Source of the DNA: Velthaea sp965214335
GTDB taxonomy: Bacteria > Vulcanimicrobiota > Vulcanimicrobiia > Vulcanimicrobiales > Vulcanimicrobiaceae
Assembly: GCA_965214335.1 (NCBI GenBank)
Contig: CBDCBO010000005.1
Location: 744,001-808,000, forward strand
Length of the DNA: 64,000 bases
Direction: 5' to 3'
Below the pieces are notes generated by a model that was not told where the DNA came from, searched no databases, and saw nothing but the letters and a program-made list of their open reading frames with translations. Made by a program: the position numbers and the translations under genes. Below are positions 1 through 8,050 of the stretch, in pieces. The first letter of the stretch is position 1. Each line of letters starts with the position of its first letter.

Positions 1-52
1 GATGGCGCTTTCCACCGTCGAGCAACGTGCGAATGAAGGGCATGTGAGATAG
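1..52 (+). CDS. C-terminal end of an upstream gene (possibly ExbB/TolQ-type)
   Basis: A reading frame open from the window edge ends at TAG 50-52, one base before the GTG of the ExbD gene. Only about 16 residues are visible, so the sequence does not identify the protein. ExbB/MotA-type proton-channel genes usually sit directly upstream of exbD, and the one-base spacing fits an operon; the ExbB assignment is context only. Confidence 0.35.
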   Translation, partial: MALSTVEQRANEGHVR

Positions 53-53
53 C

Positions 54-470
54 GTGGCGGTTTCGACGGGTCAAGCCGAAGAAGAAGTGATGTCCACGAT
101 CAACATTACGCCCTTCACGGACGTTCTGCTGGTCCTGCTGATCATCTTCATCATTCTCGCTTCGGTCACCAAAGAACCGAAGTTGCCGATTGCCAAAAAT
201 GATGAAAAGGTTACTGCCTCACAGATCGTCGTGTTGATCGACGAGCACAATAAAGTCCAGGTCGGCTCCGACACACTCAATGAGGCCGACGCGACCGCTG
301 AGTTCGAAAAGCTGGCCGCGCAAACCGGACATCACCTAAAATCAATTATCATCAAGGCCGATCCGAAAGCCAACTTCGGTACGATCTTGCACGTGATGGA
401 TGCGGCAAAAAATGCTGACCTCACCGGCTTCGGACTGGCCAACAAGGTCGAAGGTTCGAAGGATCCGTGA
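54..470 (+). CDS. exbD: ExbD/TolR-family biopolymer transport protein
   Basis: 138-residue inner-membrane protein that couples the proton gradient to TonB-type work in the periplasm together with ExbB. A short cytoplasmic N-terminus leads into the family motif NITPFTDVLLVLLIIFII (about residues 17-34), where the Asp is the conserved proton-path residue in the single membrane helix. A periplasmic alpha/beta domain follows and ends in the usual VMDAAKNADLTGFGLA stretch. The start is GTG at 54; an in-frame ATG at 90 is possible but would leave almost nothing before the helix. It overlaps the downstream tonB-like gene by 4 bases (GTGA), so the two are probably translationally coupled. Length is normal for the family. 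Confidence 0.93.
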   Translation: MAVSTGQAEEEVMSTINITPFTDVLLVLLIIFIILASVTKEPKLPIAKNDEKVTASQIVVLIDEHNKVQVGSDTLNEADATAEFEKLAAQTGHHLKSIIIKADPKANFGTILHVMDAAKNADLTGFGLANKVEGSKDP

Positions 471-1237
471 ATCAGACGCCGCAACGGCCGCCGTCTCCGG
501 CGCGAGAGCGCGTTCAAAATTTCCTGATCTACGGCTTCGGTCTGTCGATCGTGTTGCATCTGCTCGTTGGTCCCCTGGTCAAATTCGACCGGACGCAACC
601 CGAGGAAGAAAAAGTCTCGGTCATCAAGCGCGACCGGATTCCAACGCCGCCGCCCACGCCGCCGCCGACACCGAAACCTACGCCGACGCCACCACCGACC
701 CCGCCGCCCACGCCGCCCCCGAATACGCCGCCGCCGGTCAAGCATACGCCGGAGCCTGAAAAACCGAAGATCAAGATCAACACCGCCAAGACCACATCGT
801 CCAAAGGCGGTACAACCGAGGCGGCCAATACGCACACGGTCGGCTCGACCAACGGCATACCGCAAGGCACGTCGACGGCCGCGGCGGCGACCGCAGTTCC
901 GGTGGCAACGGCCGCACCGGCGCCGCCGACCGTCGCGCCGACCAAACCGCCGTCATGCGCGAACCCCAACGTTGAAGCAACGACGACCAACGCCGTCGCG
1001 CCGGACACGCCGCCGATCGCGCAACAACAGGGAATTACCGGTGTCGTCAACGTCATCATCGAGCTCGACGCAACGAATCACATCGTCGGCACGCCGACGG
1101 TGCAAAGTTCGCCCAGTCAGTTGCTGAATTCGGCCGCGATCAAAGCCGCCGAGCAAAGCACCTTCCGCACGGAGATCAAGAACTGCGAACCGGTTCCCTC
1201 GAAATACGTTTTCGCCGTCGAATTCAACAATAACTAA
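467..1237 (+). CDS. tonB: TonB-family energy transducer
   Basis: 256-residue protein with TonB architecture. It has a short cytoplasmic N-terminus, one membrane helix (about residues 22-40), a long rigid TPPPTPPPTPKPTP-type linker (about 61-93), a low-complexity Ala/Thr/Pro region, and a C-terminal TonB domain (about 180-256) with GVVNVIIELDATNHIVGTP and a final AVEF strand. It would link ExbBD to outer-membrane receptors. The two Cys in the C-terminal part (CANPN and NCEPVP) could form a periplasmic disulfide. Start GTG 467 overlaps the exbD stop. No TonB-dependent receptor is present in the window, so the substrate is unknown. Confidence 0.88.
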   Translation: MNQTPQRPPSPARERVQNFLIYGFGLSIVLHLLVGPLVKFDRTQPEEEKVSVIKRDRIPTPPPTPPPTPKPTPTPPPTPPPTPPPNTPPPVKHTPEPEKPKIKINTAKTTSSKGGTTEAANTHTVGSTNGIPQGTSTAAAATAVPVATAAPAPPTVAPTKPPSCANPNVEATTTNAVAPDTPPIAQQQGITGVVNVIIELDATNHIVGTPTVQSSPSQLLNSAAIKAAEQSTFRTEIKNCEPVPSKYVFAVEFNNN

Positions 1238-1244
1238 CGACCGT

Positions 1245-1279
1245 GCCGGCGGCGCGCGCATCGCGCGGCGCGCGCCGGC
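1245..1279. terminator. GC-rich dyad between convergent genes
   Basis: A long inverted repeat with GCCGGC arms at both ends and alternating GCGCGC inside lies between the convergent tonB-like and PilZ genes. It has no T-run, so it may work as a bidirectional Rho-aided terminator or a 3'-end stabiliser rather than a classical intrinsic terminator. Confidence 0.5.
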
Positions 1280-1287
1280 AACGAGCA

Positions 1288-1686
1288 TCAGCGCAAGCCG
1301 AGATCGCGTAATTCTTGCAGCGTGTCGATGTATTGCAGCAGTTCGCGCTCGAACTGCGGGCTGCGTCCGCGAAATGAAATTCCGGTCCGATATTTTCCGA
1401 GCAGCGGATCGAATGTCGACCAGCGGACGCTGCCGTCAACTTGCAGCTTCGAGCGCTTACTGTTTCGCAGTTCCAACTCGACGAGCAAATCCATATCACG
1501 CTTGAGCTGCGTCGTGGTCAACATGGCGAGTCCGCCGACGGCGATATCGTACGTTTCCGTATACTCCGCGGCAACGCTGGCGGCGATCGTGAACGATACG
1601 AGCAGCACGTCACGCGCGCGCTCATTGGCTCGCGCCTCGGCTGCCGGCGCGCTGTGCGACTTTTCCATCGTGCCTCGGCGCTTCAT
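1288..1686 (-). CDS. PilZ-domain protein
   Basis: 132-residue soluble protein that is essentially one PilZ domain, the c-di-GMP receptor fold. An Arg-rich start (NERARD) stands where PilZ proteins have RxxxR, and TYDIAVGGLAM (about residues 65-75) matches the D/NxSxxG motif with Ala in place of Ser. A beta-barrel follows with GKYRTGISF near the end. The first Arg motif is imperfect, so c-di-GMP binding is likely but not certain. Start is ATG 1686; ATG 1668 is an alternative. It stands alone on the minus strand, convergent with tonB and divergent from uppP. Confidence 0.75.
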   Translation of the reverse strand: MKRRGTMEKSHSAPAAEARANERARDVLLVSFTIAASVAAEYTETYDIAVGGLAMLTTTQLKRDMDLLVELELRNSKRSKLQVDGSVRWSTFDPLLGKYRTGISFRGRSPQFERELLQYIDTLQELRDLGLR

Positions 1687-1733
1687 CGGCCGGCGCTAGG
1701 AAACCCTGTCGTTCCGCGCGTACGCACGCTAAC

Positions 1734-2591
1734 GTGACGTTTGCTCAAGCAATGTTTTTAGCCGTATTGCAAGGAGTAAGCGAACTCTTTCCAATCAGCA
1801 GTCTCGGGCATACCATTTTAATTCCGGCGTTGCTGCGTTGGCAGGTCGACCGGTCGGGCGAATCGTTCCTCGCCTTTGTCGTCGTGCTGCATTTGGGAAC
1901 CGCGCTTGCATTACTGCTCTTTTACCGGCGCGAGTGGATCGCGATCGCCGGTGCACTCGCCGCCAGCATCGCGCGGGGTAAAATGTCCGGCGCCCGATAT
2001 GAGAAAATCGGCTGGCTGCTCGTCGCCGGTACGATCCCGGTCGGACTGTTGGGTGTGCTGTTTCAATCCAGCGTGCGCGGGCTCTTCGGTTCGCCGCTCC
2101 CGGCGGCCGTCTTCCTCATGCTCAACGCGGTGGTCATGTTCGTCGGCGAATGGTTGCGCAAACGGCAGTTGGCGAACAGTGCGCGCGCGACCAAACCGAT
2201 CGAGGCCATTAGCTACGCCGACGGCGTAAAAGTCGGGCTAGCTCAGGGGTTGGCGCTGCTGCCGGGGATTTCGCGCTCGGGCTCGTCGATCGTCGCCGGC
2301 TTGCTGGTCGATCTCGATCATGAAGCCGCGGCGAACTATTCGTTCTTGCTCGCGACGCCGGTAATTTTCGCCGCTAGCGTGCTCGAAATTCCAAAATTGT
2401 TCGAGCCGGACGCCCATGTCGTGGCCGTGCAAGCGGTGCTAGGCGGAATTTTGGCCGGGGGCACCGCATATGCTTCGGTTGCGTTTCTCACCCGCTATTT
2501 CGCCCACAACGATCTGCGTCCGTTCGGCTGGTATTGTCTGCTGGCCGGCGGCGCGGCCTTCATCCTCTTCACCACGAAAGTGATCTCATGA
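1734..2591 (+). CDS. uppP: Undecaprenyl-diphosphatase UppP/BacA
   Basis: 285-residue polytopic membrane enzyme that dephosphorylates undecaprenyl diphosphate, regenerating the lipid carrier for peptidoglycan and exopolysaccharide synthesis. The two BacA signature segments are clear: QGVSELFPISSLGH (about residues 13-26) and PGISRSGSSI (about 177-186), with the catalytic Glu, Ser and Arg in place. About seven to eight hydrophobic helices are visible and the length is typical. Start is GTG 1734. The next small gene starts inside its stop codon (ATGA). A large polysaccharide locus later in the window would depend on this carrier. Confidence 0.95.
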   Translation: MTFAQAMFLAVLQGVSELFPISSLGHTILIPALLRWQVDRSGESFLAFVVVLHLGTALALLLFYRREWIAIAGALAASIARGKMSGARYEKIGWLLVAGTIPVGLLGVLFQSSVRGLFGSPLPAAVFLMLNAVVMFVGEWLRKRQLANSARATKPIEAISYADGVKVGLAQGLALLPGISRSGSSIVAGLLVDLDHEAAANYSFLLATPVIFAASVLEIPKLFEPDAHVVAVQAVLGGILAGGTAYASVAFLTRYFAHNDLRPFGWYCLLAGGAAFILFTTKVIS

Positions 2592-2827
2592 AAGCGCTCG
2601 CGGCCGTCCTCGTTCTCCTCTTCGTCGTCCTTGCCGCAGTTGCCATCGCTCATCCGCTCGAACCGAGCAGCATAACGCGAGCCCTCGGCTTCTCGAGCGA
2701 CAAGCCACATACCAAGCACGCGATCCTGTACTTCGTCTTGGCGCTGTTGGCACTGGTCTGGATCCGGTTTCAATCCAATGCCGAAAAGACGATAACCACG
2801 CGCGGCGGCCCTACTTCCGGGCGATGA
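2588..2827 (+). CDS. Small two-helix membrane protein, unknown function
   Basis: 79-residue protein starting at the ATG that overlaps the uppP stop. Two hydrophobic segments (about residues 3-20 and 44-59) are separated by a charged loop with HPLEPSSITRALGF and HTKHA. I recognise no family. Coupling to uppP suggests a membrane partner or an accessory of lipid-carrier recycling, but that is only context. Its 3' end overlaps the end of the convergent methyltransferase-like gene by 17 bases. Confidence 0.6.
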   Translation: MKALAAVLVLLFVVLAAVAIAHPLEPSSITRALGFSSDKPHTKHAILYFVLALLALVWIRFQSNAEKTITTRGGPTSGR

Positions 2828-3725
2828 TGTAGGTCTCGTCGACGCTCGGCGCGACGATCTCGACATCGGTCCGGACGGTCTTCACGATCCGCTCGAACCG
2901 GGCCGCGTCGTGCGGACGCGTTTGAATCACGACGAACGGGAACTTGTCGGCCGCGCGCAAGACGGCGGCCACCGCTTTATCATAGCCGGCGTCATCATTG
3001 GTGCGCCGGCCGAAAACGGTATCGCGGAAGTAATGCTCGACATTGAGATACGGGTCGCCTTGCCACCACGCTTCCCACATCCAGATGCGCGCGTCCACCT
3101 CAGCGGCGCTGTTGCGGCCGGGCGGGGCCAGATACATGCACTGCGCGTCCGACGCATCGAGTGTTTGGGCGAAATCAGCCCGCCGGACGGTATTTCTGGC
3201 GTTGTTCCCGCAGACCAGGCGCTCCGTTTCGCGCATATACCGCCAGGCGAGTTCACTCGGCGGAATGTCCGGCATCTCATCGGGATGTTGGGCTTTCTGC
3301 AACCAGTAACACAGCACGTGCCACAGCCCGACGATAGCCAGTCCGGTTTGGCCGTCGCTGCGCAAATTGTGCACGTTGGTGTGCCAGACCGCTAAGTAGT
3401 GGCACTGTTCCTCGGAAAAGAATACGCCATCCCAGGCCCGGAACATGGTGGCCGGATAAACGCGCCCGGGCGTGCGCTCGACGATCTCGGCGACTTCGTC
3501 TTCGCGCAGGATCGTAAAGTCGTTGACCACCAGGCCTTCGCCCGCGCGCACGAACCAGTCGAGTAAGTCGCCCCCGTGCACGACAATGCCATGCCGTTTG
3601 AGGTAGTTGAGATGCGTCGGCAACCCCATGAACGGGTCGACGACACTGGGTATGCCGCGTTCGCTGAAGAGATCGAGCAAACGCGAGCCGGCGATGCGGC
3701 GGGTGCGCGTGCGCAGTTCGGTCAT
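2811..3725 (-). CDS. D12-class DNA methyltransferase-like protein with a lost catalytic motif
   Basis: 304-residue protein with the overall plan of Dam/D12 adenine-N6 methyltransferases. It has an AdoMet-type motif VDPFMG (residues 29-34) followed by HLNYLKRHG and a second acidic position GGDLLDW, then FFSEEQ (about 102-107) as in this family. Where D12 enzymes carry the catalytic DPPY it reads YLAPPG (residues 198-203), so the Asp and the aromatic residue are gone. Adenine methylation is therefore doubtful; nucleic-acid or AdoMet binding may remain. Start ATG 3725 lies inside the stop of the upstream HD-GYP-like gene (ATGA), so the pair is one transcription unit. No restriction gene is nearby. 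Confidence 0.6.
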   Translation of the reverse strand: MTELRTRTRRIAGSRLLDLFSERGIPSVVDPFMGLPTHLNYLKRHGIVVHGGDLLDWFVRAGEGLVVNDFTILREDEVAEIVERTPGRVYPATMFRAWDGVFFSEEQCHYLAVWHTNVHNLRSDGQTGLAIVGLWHVLCYWLQKAQHPDEMPDIPPSELAWRYMRETERLVCGNNARNTVRRADFAQTLDASDAQCMYLAPPGRNSAAEVDARIWMWEAWWQGDPYLNVEHYFRDTVFGRRTNDDAGYDKAVAAVLRAADKFPFVVIQTRPHDAARFERIVKTVRTDVEIVAPSVDETYIIARK

Positions 3726-4858
3726 CGGTCGGCTTTCGCGGCAAGGTACGCGCTGACGACGGCCGGGTCGAGCCGTTTTCCGGCGGCGGCCCGAATGCGT
3801 CCTCGCGCGTCGCCGGCGCTGATCGCTTCGGCGGCGATCGCCACGGCGAGCACGCGGGCCACCGGATCGATGGCGTCGCCGCTTCGGCCGGCGGGTAAGC
3901 CGCTGCCGTCGTACCATTCCTCGGTCGCACCGATGATCGCGCCGAACGGCGCGAAGGCCTGAGCCGTCGCTAGAATGAGCGCCGTTTGGCGAACCTGCGC
4001 GGCGCGCGAATCACGACCGAGTCGGGACAAGGTGAAGGCGTCGTCGGCGCTGCCGTCGCGGCCGGTTCGCGCCAGCGCCGTCAGCCGAGCGGCGAACACG
4101 ATCGGCTCGGGATCGAGCCCAGGGTCGGCGAGCTGCGCGAGAATCGCGCGAACGATGCTTTCGAGCCGGTTACCGCGACCGGCCGTGCGGTTCTGGCGCG
4201 CGTCGATCTGGGCGCACACCGCAACGAGCATCGCGCGCGGATCGGCGCTGCCGACCTCCCAGGCCGGCTCGAAGTGCGTTTCGTACGCATCGGGTTCGGC
4301 GGCCAAAAATTCGCGGAACGCCCGCATCGCCGAAAGGGTGAACACGCAGCCACTTTCAGCGACCAGCAAAAAGATCGCGTCGGCCGCCGATCCGCTGCCG
4401 CCTTGGGCTTGGAGCGCCGCGACGAACGCGCGGGCGATGTTGATCGCCATGGCGGCTTCGGGGATGCCGTTCCAGCGCAGCTGATCCGGAAAGCCGGTAC
4501 CGTCGAAGGCTTCGCGATGCCAGCGGATGGTGTCGGCGGTCGCGGCCGGAAAACCACCGACGGCTCGTACGATCGCAGCTCCCGCGGGTGGATCGTCCCA
4601 GCCCGAGATCTCCGCGTCGCGCGGCGTCGCGTCGCGCGGTACGACGACGCGCACGGCGCCGATGCGATGCAGCGCGCCGGCATAGAACGCCACGGCGACA
4701 GCCTCGGAATCACCGCCGCGCCAGGCGGCGAAACGCGCGGCAACACGCGCGACCCGCAGGCTAAAGCCGACCGGGTGACCGCCGAACGTGTCGCCGACGG
4801 CGCTCAGCACGCGGACGGCGTCGAGTGTTTCAGAGCCGGTCGTTGCAAACAAAGTCAT
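3722..4858 (-). CDS. Degenerate tandem HD-GYP-like protein
   Basis: 378-residue cytoplasmic protein. The first half resembles an HD-GYP c-di-GMP phosphodiesterase: GGHPVGFSLRVARVA supplies the first His, then LHRIG (63-67) stands where HD is expected, and WHREAFDGTGFP (113-124) matches HHExxDGxGYP. A second weaker copy with EEWYDGSGLP sits near residue 320. With HD changed to HR and HH to WH, several metal ligands are missing, so it may bind rather than hydrolyse a nucleotide. I chose ATG 4858 because anything longer would run antisense to moaC. It is coupled to the methyltransferase-like gene and divergent from moaC with only 28 bases between. Confidence 0.6.
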   Translation of the reverse strand: MTLFATTGSETLDAVRVLSAVGDTFGGHPVGFSLRVARVAARFAAWRGGDSEAVAVAFYAGALHRIGAVRVVVPRDATPRDAEISGWDDPPAGAAIVRAVGGFPAATADTIRWHREAFDGTGFPDQLRWNGIPEAAMAINIARAFVAALQAQGGSGSAADAIFLLVAESGCVFTLSAMRAFREFLAAEPDAYETHFEPAWEVGSADPRAMLVAVCAQIDARQNRTAGRGNRLESIVRAILAQLADPGLDPEPIVFAARLTALARTGRDGSADDAFTLSRLGRDSRAAQVRQTALILATAQAFAPFGAIIGATEEWYDGSGLPAGRSGDAIDPVARVLAVAIAAEAISAGDARGRIRAAAGKRLDPAVVSAYLAAKADR

Positions 4859-4886
4859 CGTAGGTTGACGCCGAAGTTCGACGCGC

Positions 4887-5381
4887 GTGCTAAAACCCTC
4901 ACATATCAACTCCGACGGATCGTTAAGAATGGTCGACGTCGGGGCGAAATCCGTGACCCGGCGCAGCGCCCAGGCCGAGGCGATGGTTCGCATGGCGCCG
5001 GCGACGGCGGCCGCGCTACGGGCCGCGACGTTGCCCAAAGGCGATGCGCTCGTGGCGGCCCAGATCGCCGGCATTCTGGCGGCCAAAAACACCGGCAGCT
5101 TGATTCCGCTGGCCCACACGCTGCCGCTCGCCGCGGTCGACGTCCGCTTCGATTGGGCGGGCGCCGCCACGCTGCGCATCGTTGCGGAAGCCGCGACGAC
5201 CGGCCAAACCGGCGTCGAGATGGAAGCACTGGTCGCCGCGAGCGTGGCCGCGCTCACGGTGTATGACATGTGCAAGGCGCTCGAAAAAGGGATCGTCATC
5301 GAATCGGTCCGGCTGGTGCGCAAAACCGGCGGCAAGAGCGGTGACTGGAGCGCCGGCCCGGCGCCCGAGCCGCCGGTATGA
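4887..5381 (+). CDS. moaC: Cyclic pyranopterin monophosphate synthase MoaC
   Basis: 164-residue enzyme of molybdenum-cofactor synthesis, acting with MoaA to turn the GTP-derived intermediate into cyclic pyranopterin monophosphate. Diagnostic segments are HINSDGSLRMVDVGAK at the start, KNTGSLIPLAHTLPL (about residues 67-81), TTGQTGVEMEALVAASVAAL and YDMCKALEKG. Start GTG 4887 keeps the conserved HIN segment; a TTGACG-like hexamer at 4865 would place a promoter so close that an ATG at 4929 cannot be fully excluded. It overlaps the next gene by ATGA. No moaA or molybdoenzyme gene is in the window. Confidence 0.95.
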   Translation: MLKPSHINSDGSLRMVDVGAKSVTRRSAQAEAMVRMAPATAAALRAATLPKGDALVAAQIAGILAAKNTGSLIPLAHTLPLAAVDVRFDWAGAATLRIVAEAATTGQTGVEMEALVAASVAALTVYDMCKALEKGIVIESVRLVRKTGGKSGDWSAGPAPEPPV

Positions 5382-5860
5382 GCGGCTATGGTACCGCCGT
5401 TGTCATTCTGTCGGATCGCGCGGCGGCGGGCACCCGGCCCGACGGCTGCCTGCCGGTGATCCGCGCGGTACTGGGCGAGGCGTTCGACGTACGCGACGAG
5501 CGCATATTGCCCGACGATCCGGCCGCGCTCGCGGCGGTCCTCATCGAATTAGCCGACGCCCGGATGCCGCTGATTTTGACCAGCGGCGGGACGGGGCTGG
5601 GACCGCGCGACCGCACGCCGCAAGCTACCGCGGCTGTGCTCGACTACGAGGTTCCGGGAATCGCCGAAGCGATGCGGGCCGAATCGGCGAAAATCGTCGC
5701 CACGGCGATGCTTTCCCGGGCGATTGCCGGTGTTCGCGACCGGACGCTCATCGTCAATTTGCCGGGAAGTCCGAAAGCCGTGCGCGAAACTCTGGGCATC
5801 CTGCTGCCGGCGCTCCCGCACGCGCTCGATCTGCTGGCCGATTTGGCCGTTGACGGCTAG
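5378..5860 (+). CDS. mog: Molybdopterin adenylyltransferase, MogA/MoaB family
   Basis: 160-residue MoCF-fold protein that adenylylates molybdopterin before metal insertion. Visible motifs are VVILSDRAAAGTRPD near the N-terminus, LILTSGGTGLGPRD (about residues 65-78), which is the molybdopterin-binding TGGTG loop, and LIVNLPGSPKAVRETL (about 123-138). It is coupled to moaC by a 4-base overlap. MoaB and MogA cannot be separated from sequence alone, so the symbol is provisional. Confidence 0.88.
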   Translation: MSGYGTAVVILSDRAAAGTRPDGCLPVIRAVLGEAFDVRDERILPDDPAALAAVLIELADARMPLILTSGGTGLGPRDRTPQATAAVLDYEVPGIAEAMRAESAKIVATAMLSRAIAGVRDRTLIVNLPGSPKAVRETLGILLPALPHALDLLADLAVDG

Positions 5861-5886
5861 CCCATTTCGTACGTTGATAGAGACGC

Positions 5887-7206
5887 ATGATCTTCGCTCA
5901 AGCCCAGGCCTATCTCTTAGGAACCATCAACGAGACCGCGTCGCGACGGATGCCCAACCGGCTCGATCGCATGCTGGCGCTCCTCGACGCGCTCGGCAAC
6001 CCGCACCGGCGCTACCCGACCGTCCACGTCGGGGGCACCAGCGGTAAAGGCTCGACGGCCATCATGGCGGCGGCCGCGTTGACCGCGGCCGGCCGGCGGA
6101 CCGGCTTGCACGTCAAGCCGCATCTGTCGTCGGTGACCGAACGGGCCCGCATCGACGGCCTGCCGGTCAGCGAGGAACGGTTCGGCGAACTGTTGGGCGA
6201 GATGATGCCGGCCATCGAACTGGTCGCTCGCGACCACGGCCGCGCTTCGTACTATGAGACGTTGCTGGCCCTGGCGTTCGTGTATTTCGCGTCGGCCGAG
6301 GTCGATATCGCGGTCATCGAAGTCGGCATCGGCGGTAAACTCGACGGCACCAACGTGCTGCAGCCGCTGGTCTCGGTGATCACCAACGTGGCGCTCGACC
6401 ATACCGAGATTCTCGGCGATACAACCGCCGAGATTGCCTCCGATAAGGTCGGCATCGCCAAACGCGGCGTTCCGCTCATCAGCGACGTGGCCGACGTCGC
6501 GGCGCGAGCCGTCATCGAAGCCGGCTGCGCGGCGGCCGGCGCGCCGTTCGTCTCGGTCCGCGATACGGTCACGCTCGACGCGCGGCCCGGCGAACGCTAC
6601 GGCCAGTCGTTTACGGTCACGACGCCGCTGGCAACCTACGAACTGGCGCTGCCGGTCCTGGGCGCGTTTCAACAACGCAATGCGGCGACCGCGATCCGCG
6701 CCTTAGAATTTCTGCCCGATGCGCTGCGGCCGAGTCGCGCCGATATCCAAACCGGCTTCTCACGCTTGATGATCCCGGGCCGCATGGAATACTTTCCGTC
6801 GCATCCGGCGGTGGTTTTCGACATCGCGCATAATCCGGACAAGGCCGGCCATCTGGCCGCCGCCTTGCGCGACATGTTTCCCGGGCGGCGCTTCGCCTTC
6901 GTCATGGCGGTCGGGCAGTCCAAAGATGCCGAACACGTGCTCGAACCGTTCGTCGACTTGCCCGGCACGTTCACGTTCACGTCGTTCGCAGCCGATGGCC
7001 GGACCTCGATTCGACCGCAGCGCCTGGCCAGCATCGCAAGCGAACTCGGCGTGTGGGGCCGCGCGATCACCGATCCGGTCGATGCGTTCTCGGTCGCGCG
7101 GCGCAATGCCGATGCCCAAGACATCGTCGTCGTGACCGGGTCGACGTTCGTGGTCGCGACCCTGCGCGACTGGTGGTTGACCCACGTTGCCAACCGCGTT
7201 TCGTGA
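5887..7206 (+). CDS. folC: Folylpolyglutamate/dihydrofolate synthase FolC
   Basis: 439-residue Mur-ligase-fold enzyme that attaches glutamate to dihydropteroate or folates using ATP. The P-loop GGTSGKGSTA (about residues 49-58), the folate/Mg loop VKPHLSSVTERARI, the EVGIGGKLDGTNV segment, TNVALDHTEILG and the Mur-ligase DIAHNPDKAGHL (about 317-328) are all present. Length is normal. It is first in a folC-folP-folB-folK run; folP starts 20 bases inside its 3' end, so the genes are surely co-transcribed. Confidence 0.95.
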   Translation: MIFAQAQAYLLGTINETASRRMPNRLDRMLALLDALGNPHRRYPTVHVGGTSGKGSTAIMAAAALTAAGRRTGLHVKPHLSSVTERARIDGLPVSEERFGELLGEMMPAIELVARDHGRASYYETLLALAFVYFASAEVDIAVIEVGIGGKLDGTNVLQPLVSVITNVALDHTEILGDTTAEIASDKVGIAKRGVPLISDVADVAARAVIEAGCAAAGAPFVSVRDTVTLDARPGERYGQSFTVTTPLATYELALPVLGAFQQRNAATAIRALEFLPDALRPSRADIQTGFSRLMIPGRMEYFPSHPAVVFDIAHNPDKAGHLAAALRDMFPGRRFAFVMAVGQSKDAEHVLEPFVDLPGTFTFTSFAADGRTSIRPQRLASIASELGVWGRAITDPVDAFSVARRNADAQDIVVVTGSTFVVATLRDWWLTHVANRVS

Positions 7207-8050
7207 TCGCGGCGCCCTGCGCGTCCGAGGCCGGATCTTGCCGTGGGGCGCGCGCACGTACGTCATGGGAATCGTCAACATCTCGCCCGATTCGTTCTCG
7301 GGCGATGGCGCCGCCGATGCCGGGTTGGCCGTTGCGCAGGCGCTGGCCCAGCGCGCCGCCGGTGCCGACATCGTGGATTTTGGCGCTGAATCGACGCGGC
7401 CCGGACACCGTCCGATCGCTCCGGAGACGGAAGTCGCGCGGCTGATCCCGGCGCTCGAACGCTTCCGCGCCGCCGATCGCGAGACGATCGTGTCGGTCGA
7501 CACCTATAAGCCCGAGATCTACCGGCGGGCGCACGCCGCGGGCGGCGATATCCTCAACTCGATCTGGGGCGCCGGGCCGGCCGTCATCGAAGCCGCGCTG
7601 GCGACCGGATCGCCGATCGTGGCGATGCACAATGCACCCGTCGCGGTGTACGATGGCGACGTCGTCGACGAAGTGCTACGCTTTTTACTCGACGTGGCAA
7701 CCCGCGCGGTGGCGGCCGGCATGCCGCCCGACGCGGTGATCGTCGACCCCGGCATCGGGTTCGGTAAAACGGCCGAACACAACCTGCGTATCCTCGGGGC
7801 GCTCGACCGGCTCGTCGCGCTGGGGTTTCCGACCTTGCTCGGGACGTCGCGGAAGTCGACCCTGGGGAAGCTCACCGGCCGGCCGGTCGAGGCTCGAGCC
7901 TTCGGCACCGCCGCGACCGTCGCGCTGGCCGCACAGGCCGGCATCGATATCGTGCGCGTCCATGATGTTGCCGAACAGCGGGACGTGGTACAGGTCGCCG
8001 ATGCCGTCGCCCGCGGCTGGCGCCCCGCGGGTTGGAATGCCGCCGGATGA
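7187..8050 (+). CDS. folP: Dihydropteroate synthase FolP
   Basis: 287-residue TIM-barrel enzyme joining p-aminobenzoate to dihydropterin diphosphate. Signature segments are MGIVNISPDSFSGDG (about residues 27-41), DFGAESTRPGHRPI, VSVDTYKPE, and VIVDPGIGFGKTAEHN (about 184-199). LLGTSRKS matches the pterin/sulfonamide-binding Ser-Arg-Lys region. I used TTG 7187, which overlaps folC by 20 bases; the next in-frame TTG or the ATG of MGIVNIS would be shorter than usual. folB begins in its stop codon. Confidence 0.94.
   Translation: MPTAFRDRGALRVRGRILPWGARTYVMGIVNISPDSFSGDGAADAGLAVAQALAQRAAGADIVDFGAESTRPGHRPIAPETEVARLIPALERFRAADRETIVSVDTYKPEIYRRAHAAGGDILNSIWGAGPAVIEAALATGSPIVAMHNAPVAVYDGDVVDEVLRFLLDVATRAVAAGMPPDAVIVDPGIGFGKTAEHNLRILGALDRLVALGFPTLLGTSRKSTLGKLTGRPVEARAFGTAATVALAAQAGIDIVRVHDVAEQRDVVQVADAVARGWRPAGWNAAG

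Noticed and set aside
332..1059. Minus-strand frames opposite the tonB gene, Arg- or Gly/Val-rich
   Set aside because: They arise from the proline-codon repeats of tonB and have no start signals or family features.
4865..4893. TTGACG hexamer as a moaC promoter
   Set aside because: The matching -10 would fall inside the moaC start, which conserves the family N-terminus from GTG 4887; at best it is a leaderless or minor promoter.
4859..5335. N-terminal extension of the HD-GYP-like frame across moaC
   Set aside because: It is exactly antisense to moaC, which is a certain gene; ATG 4858 gives a natural start.
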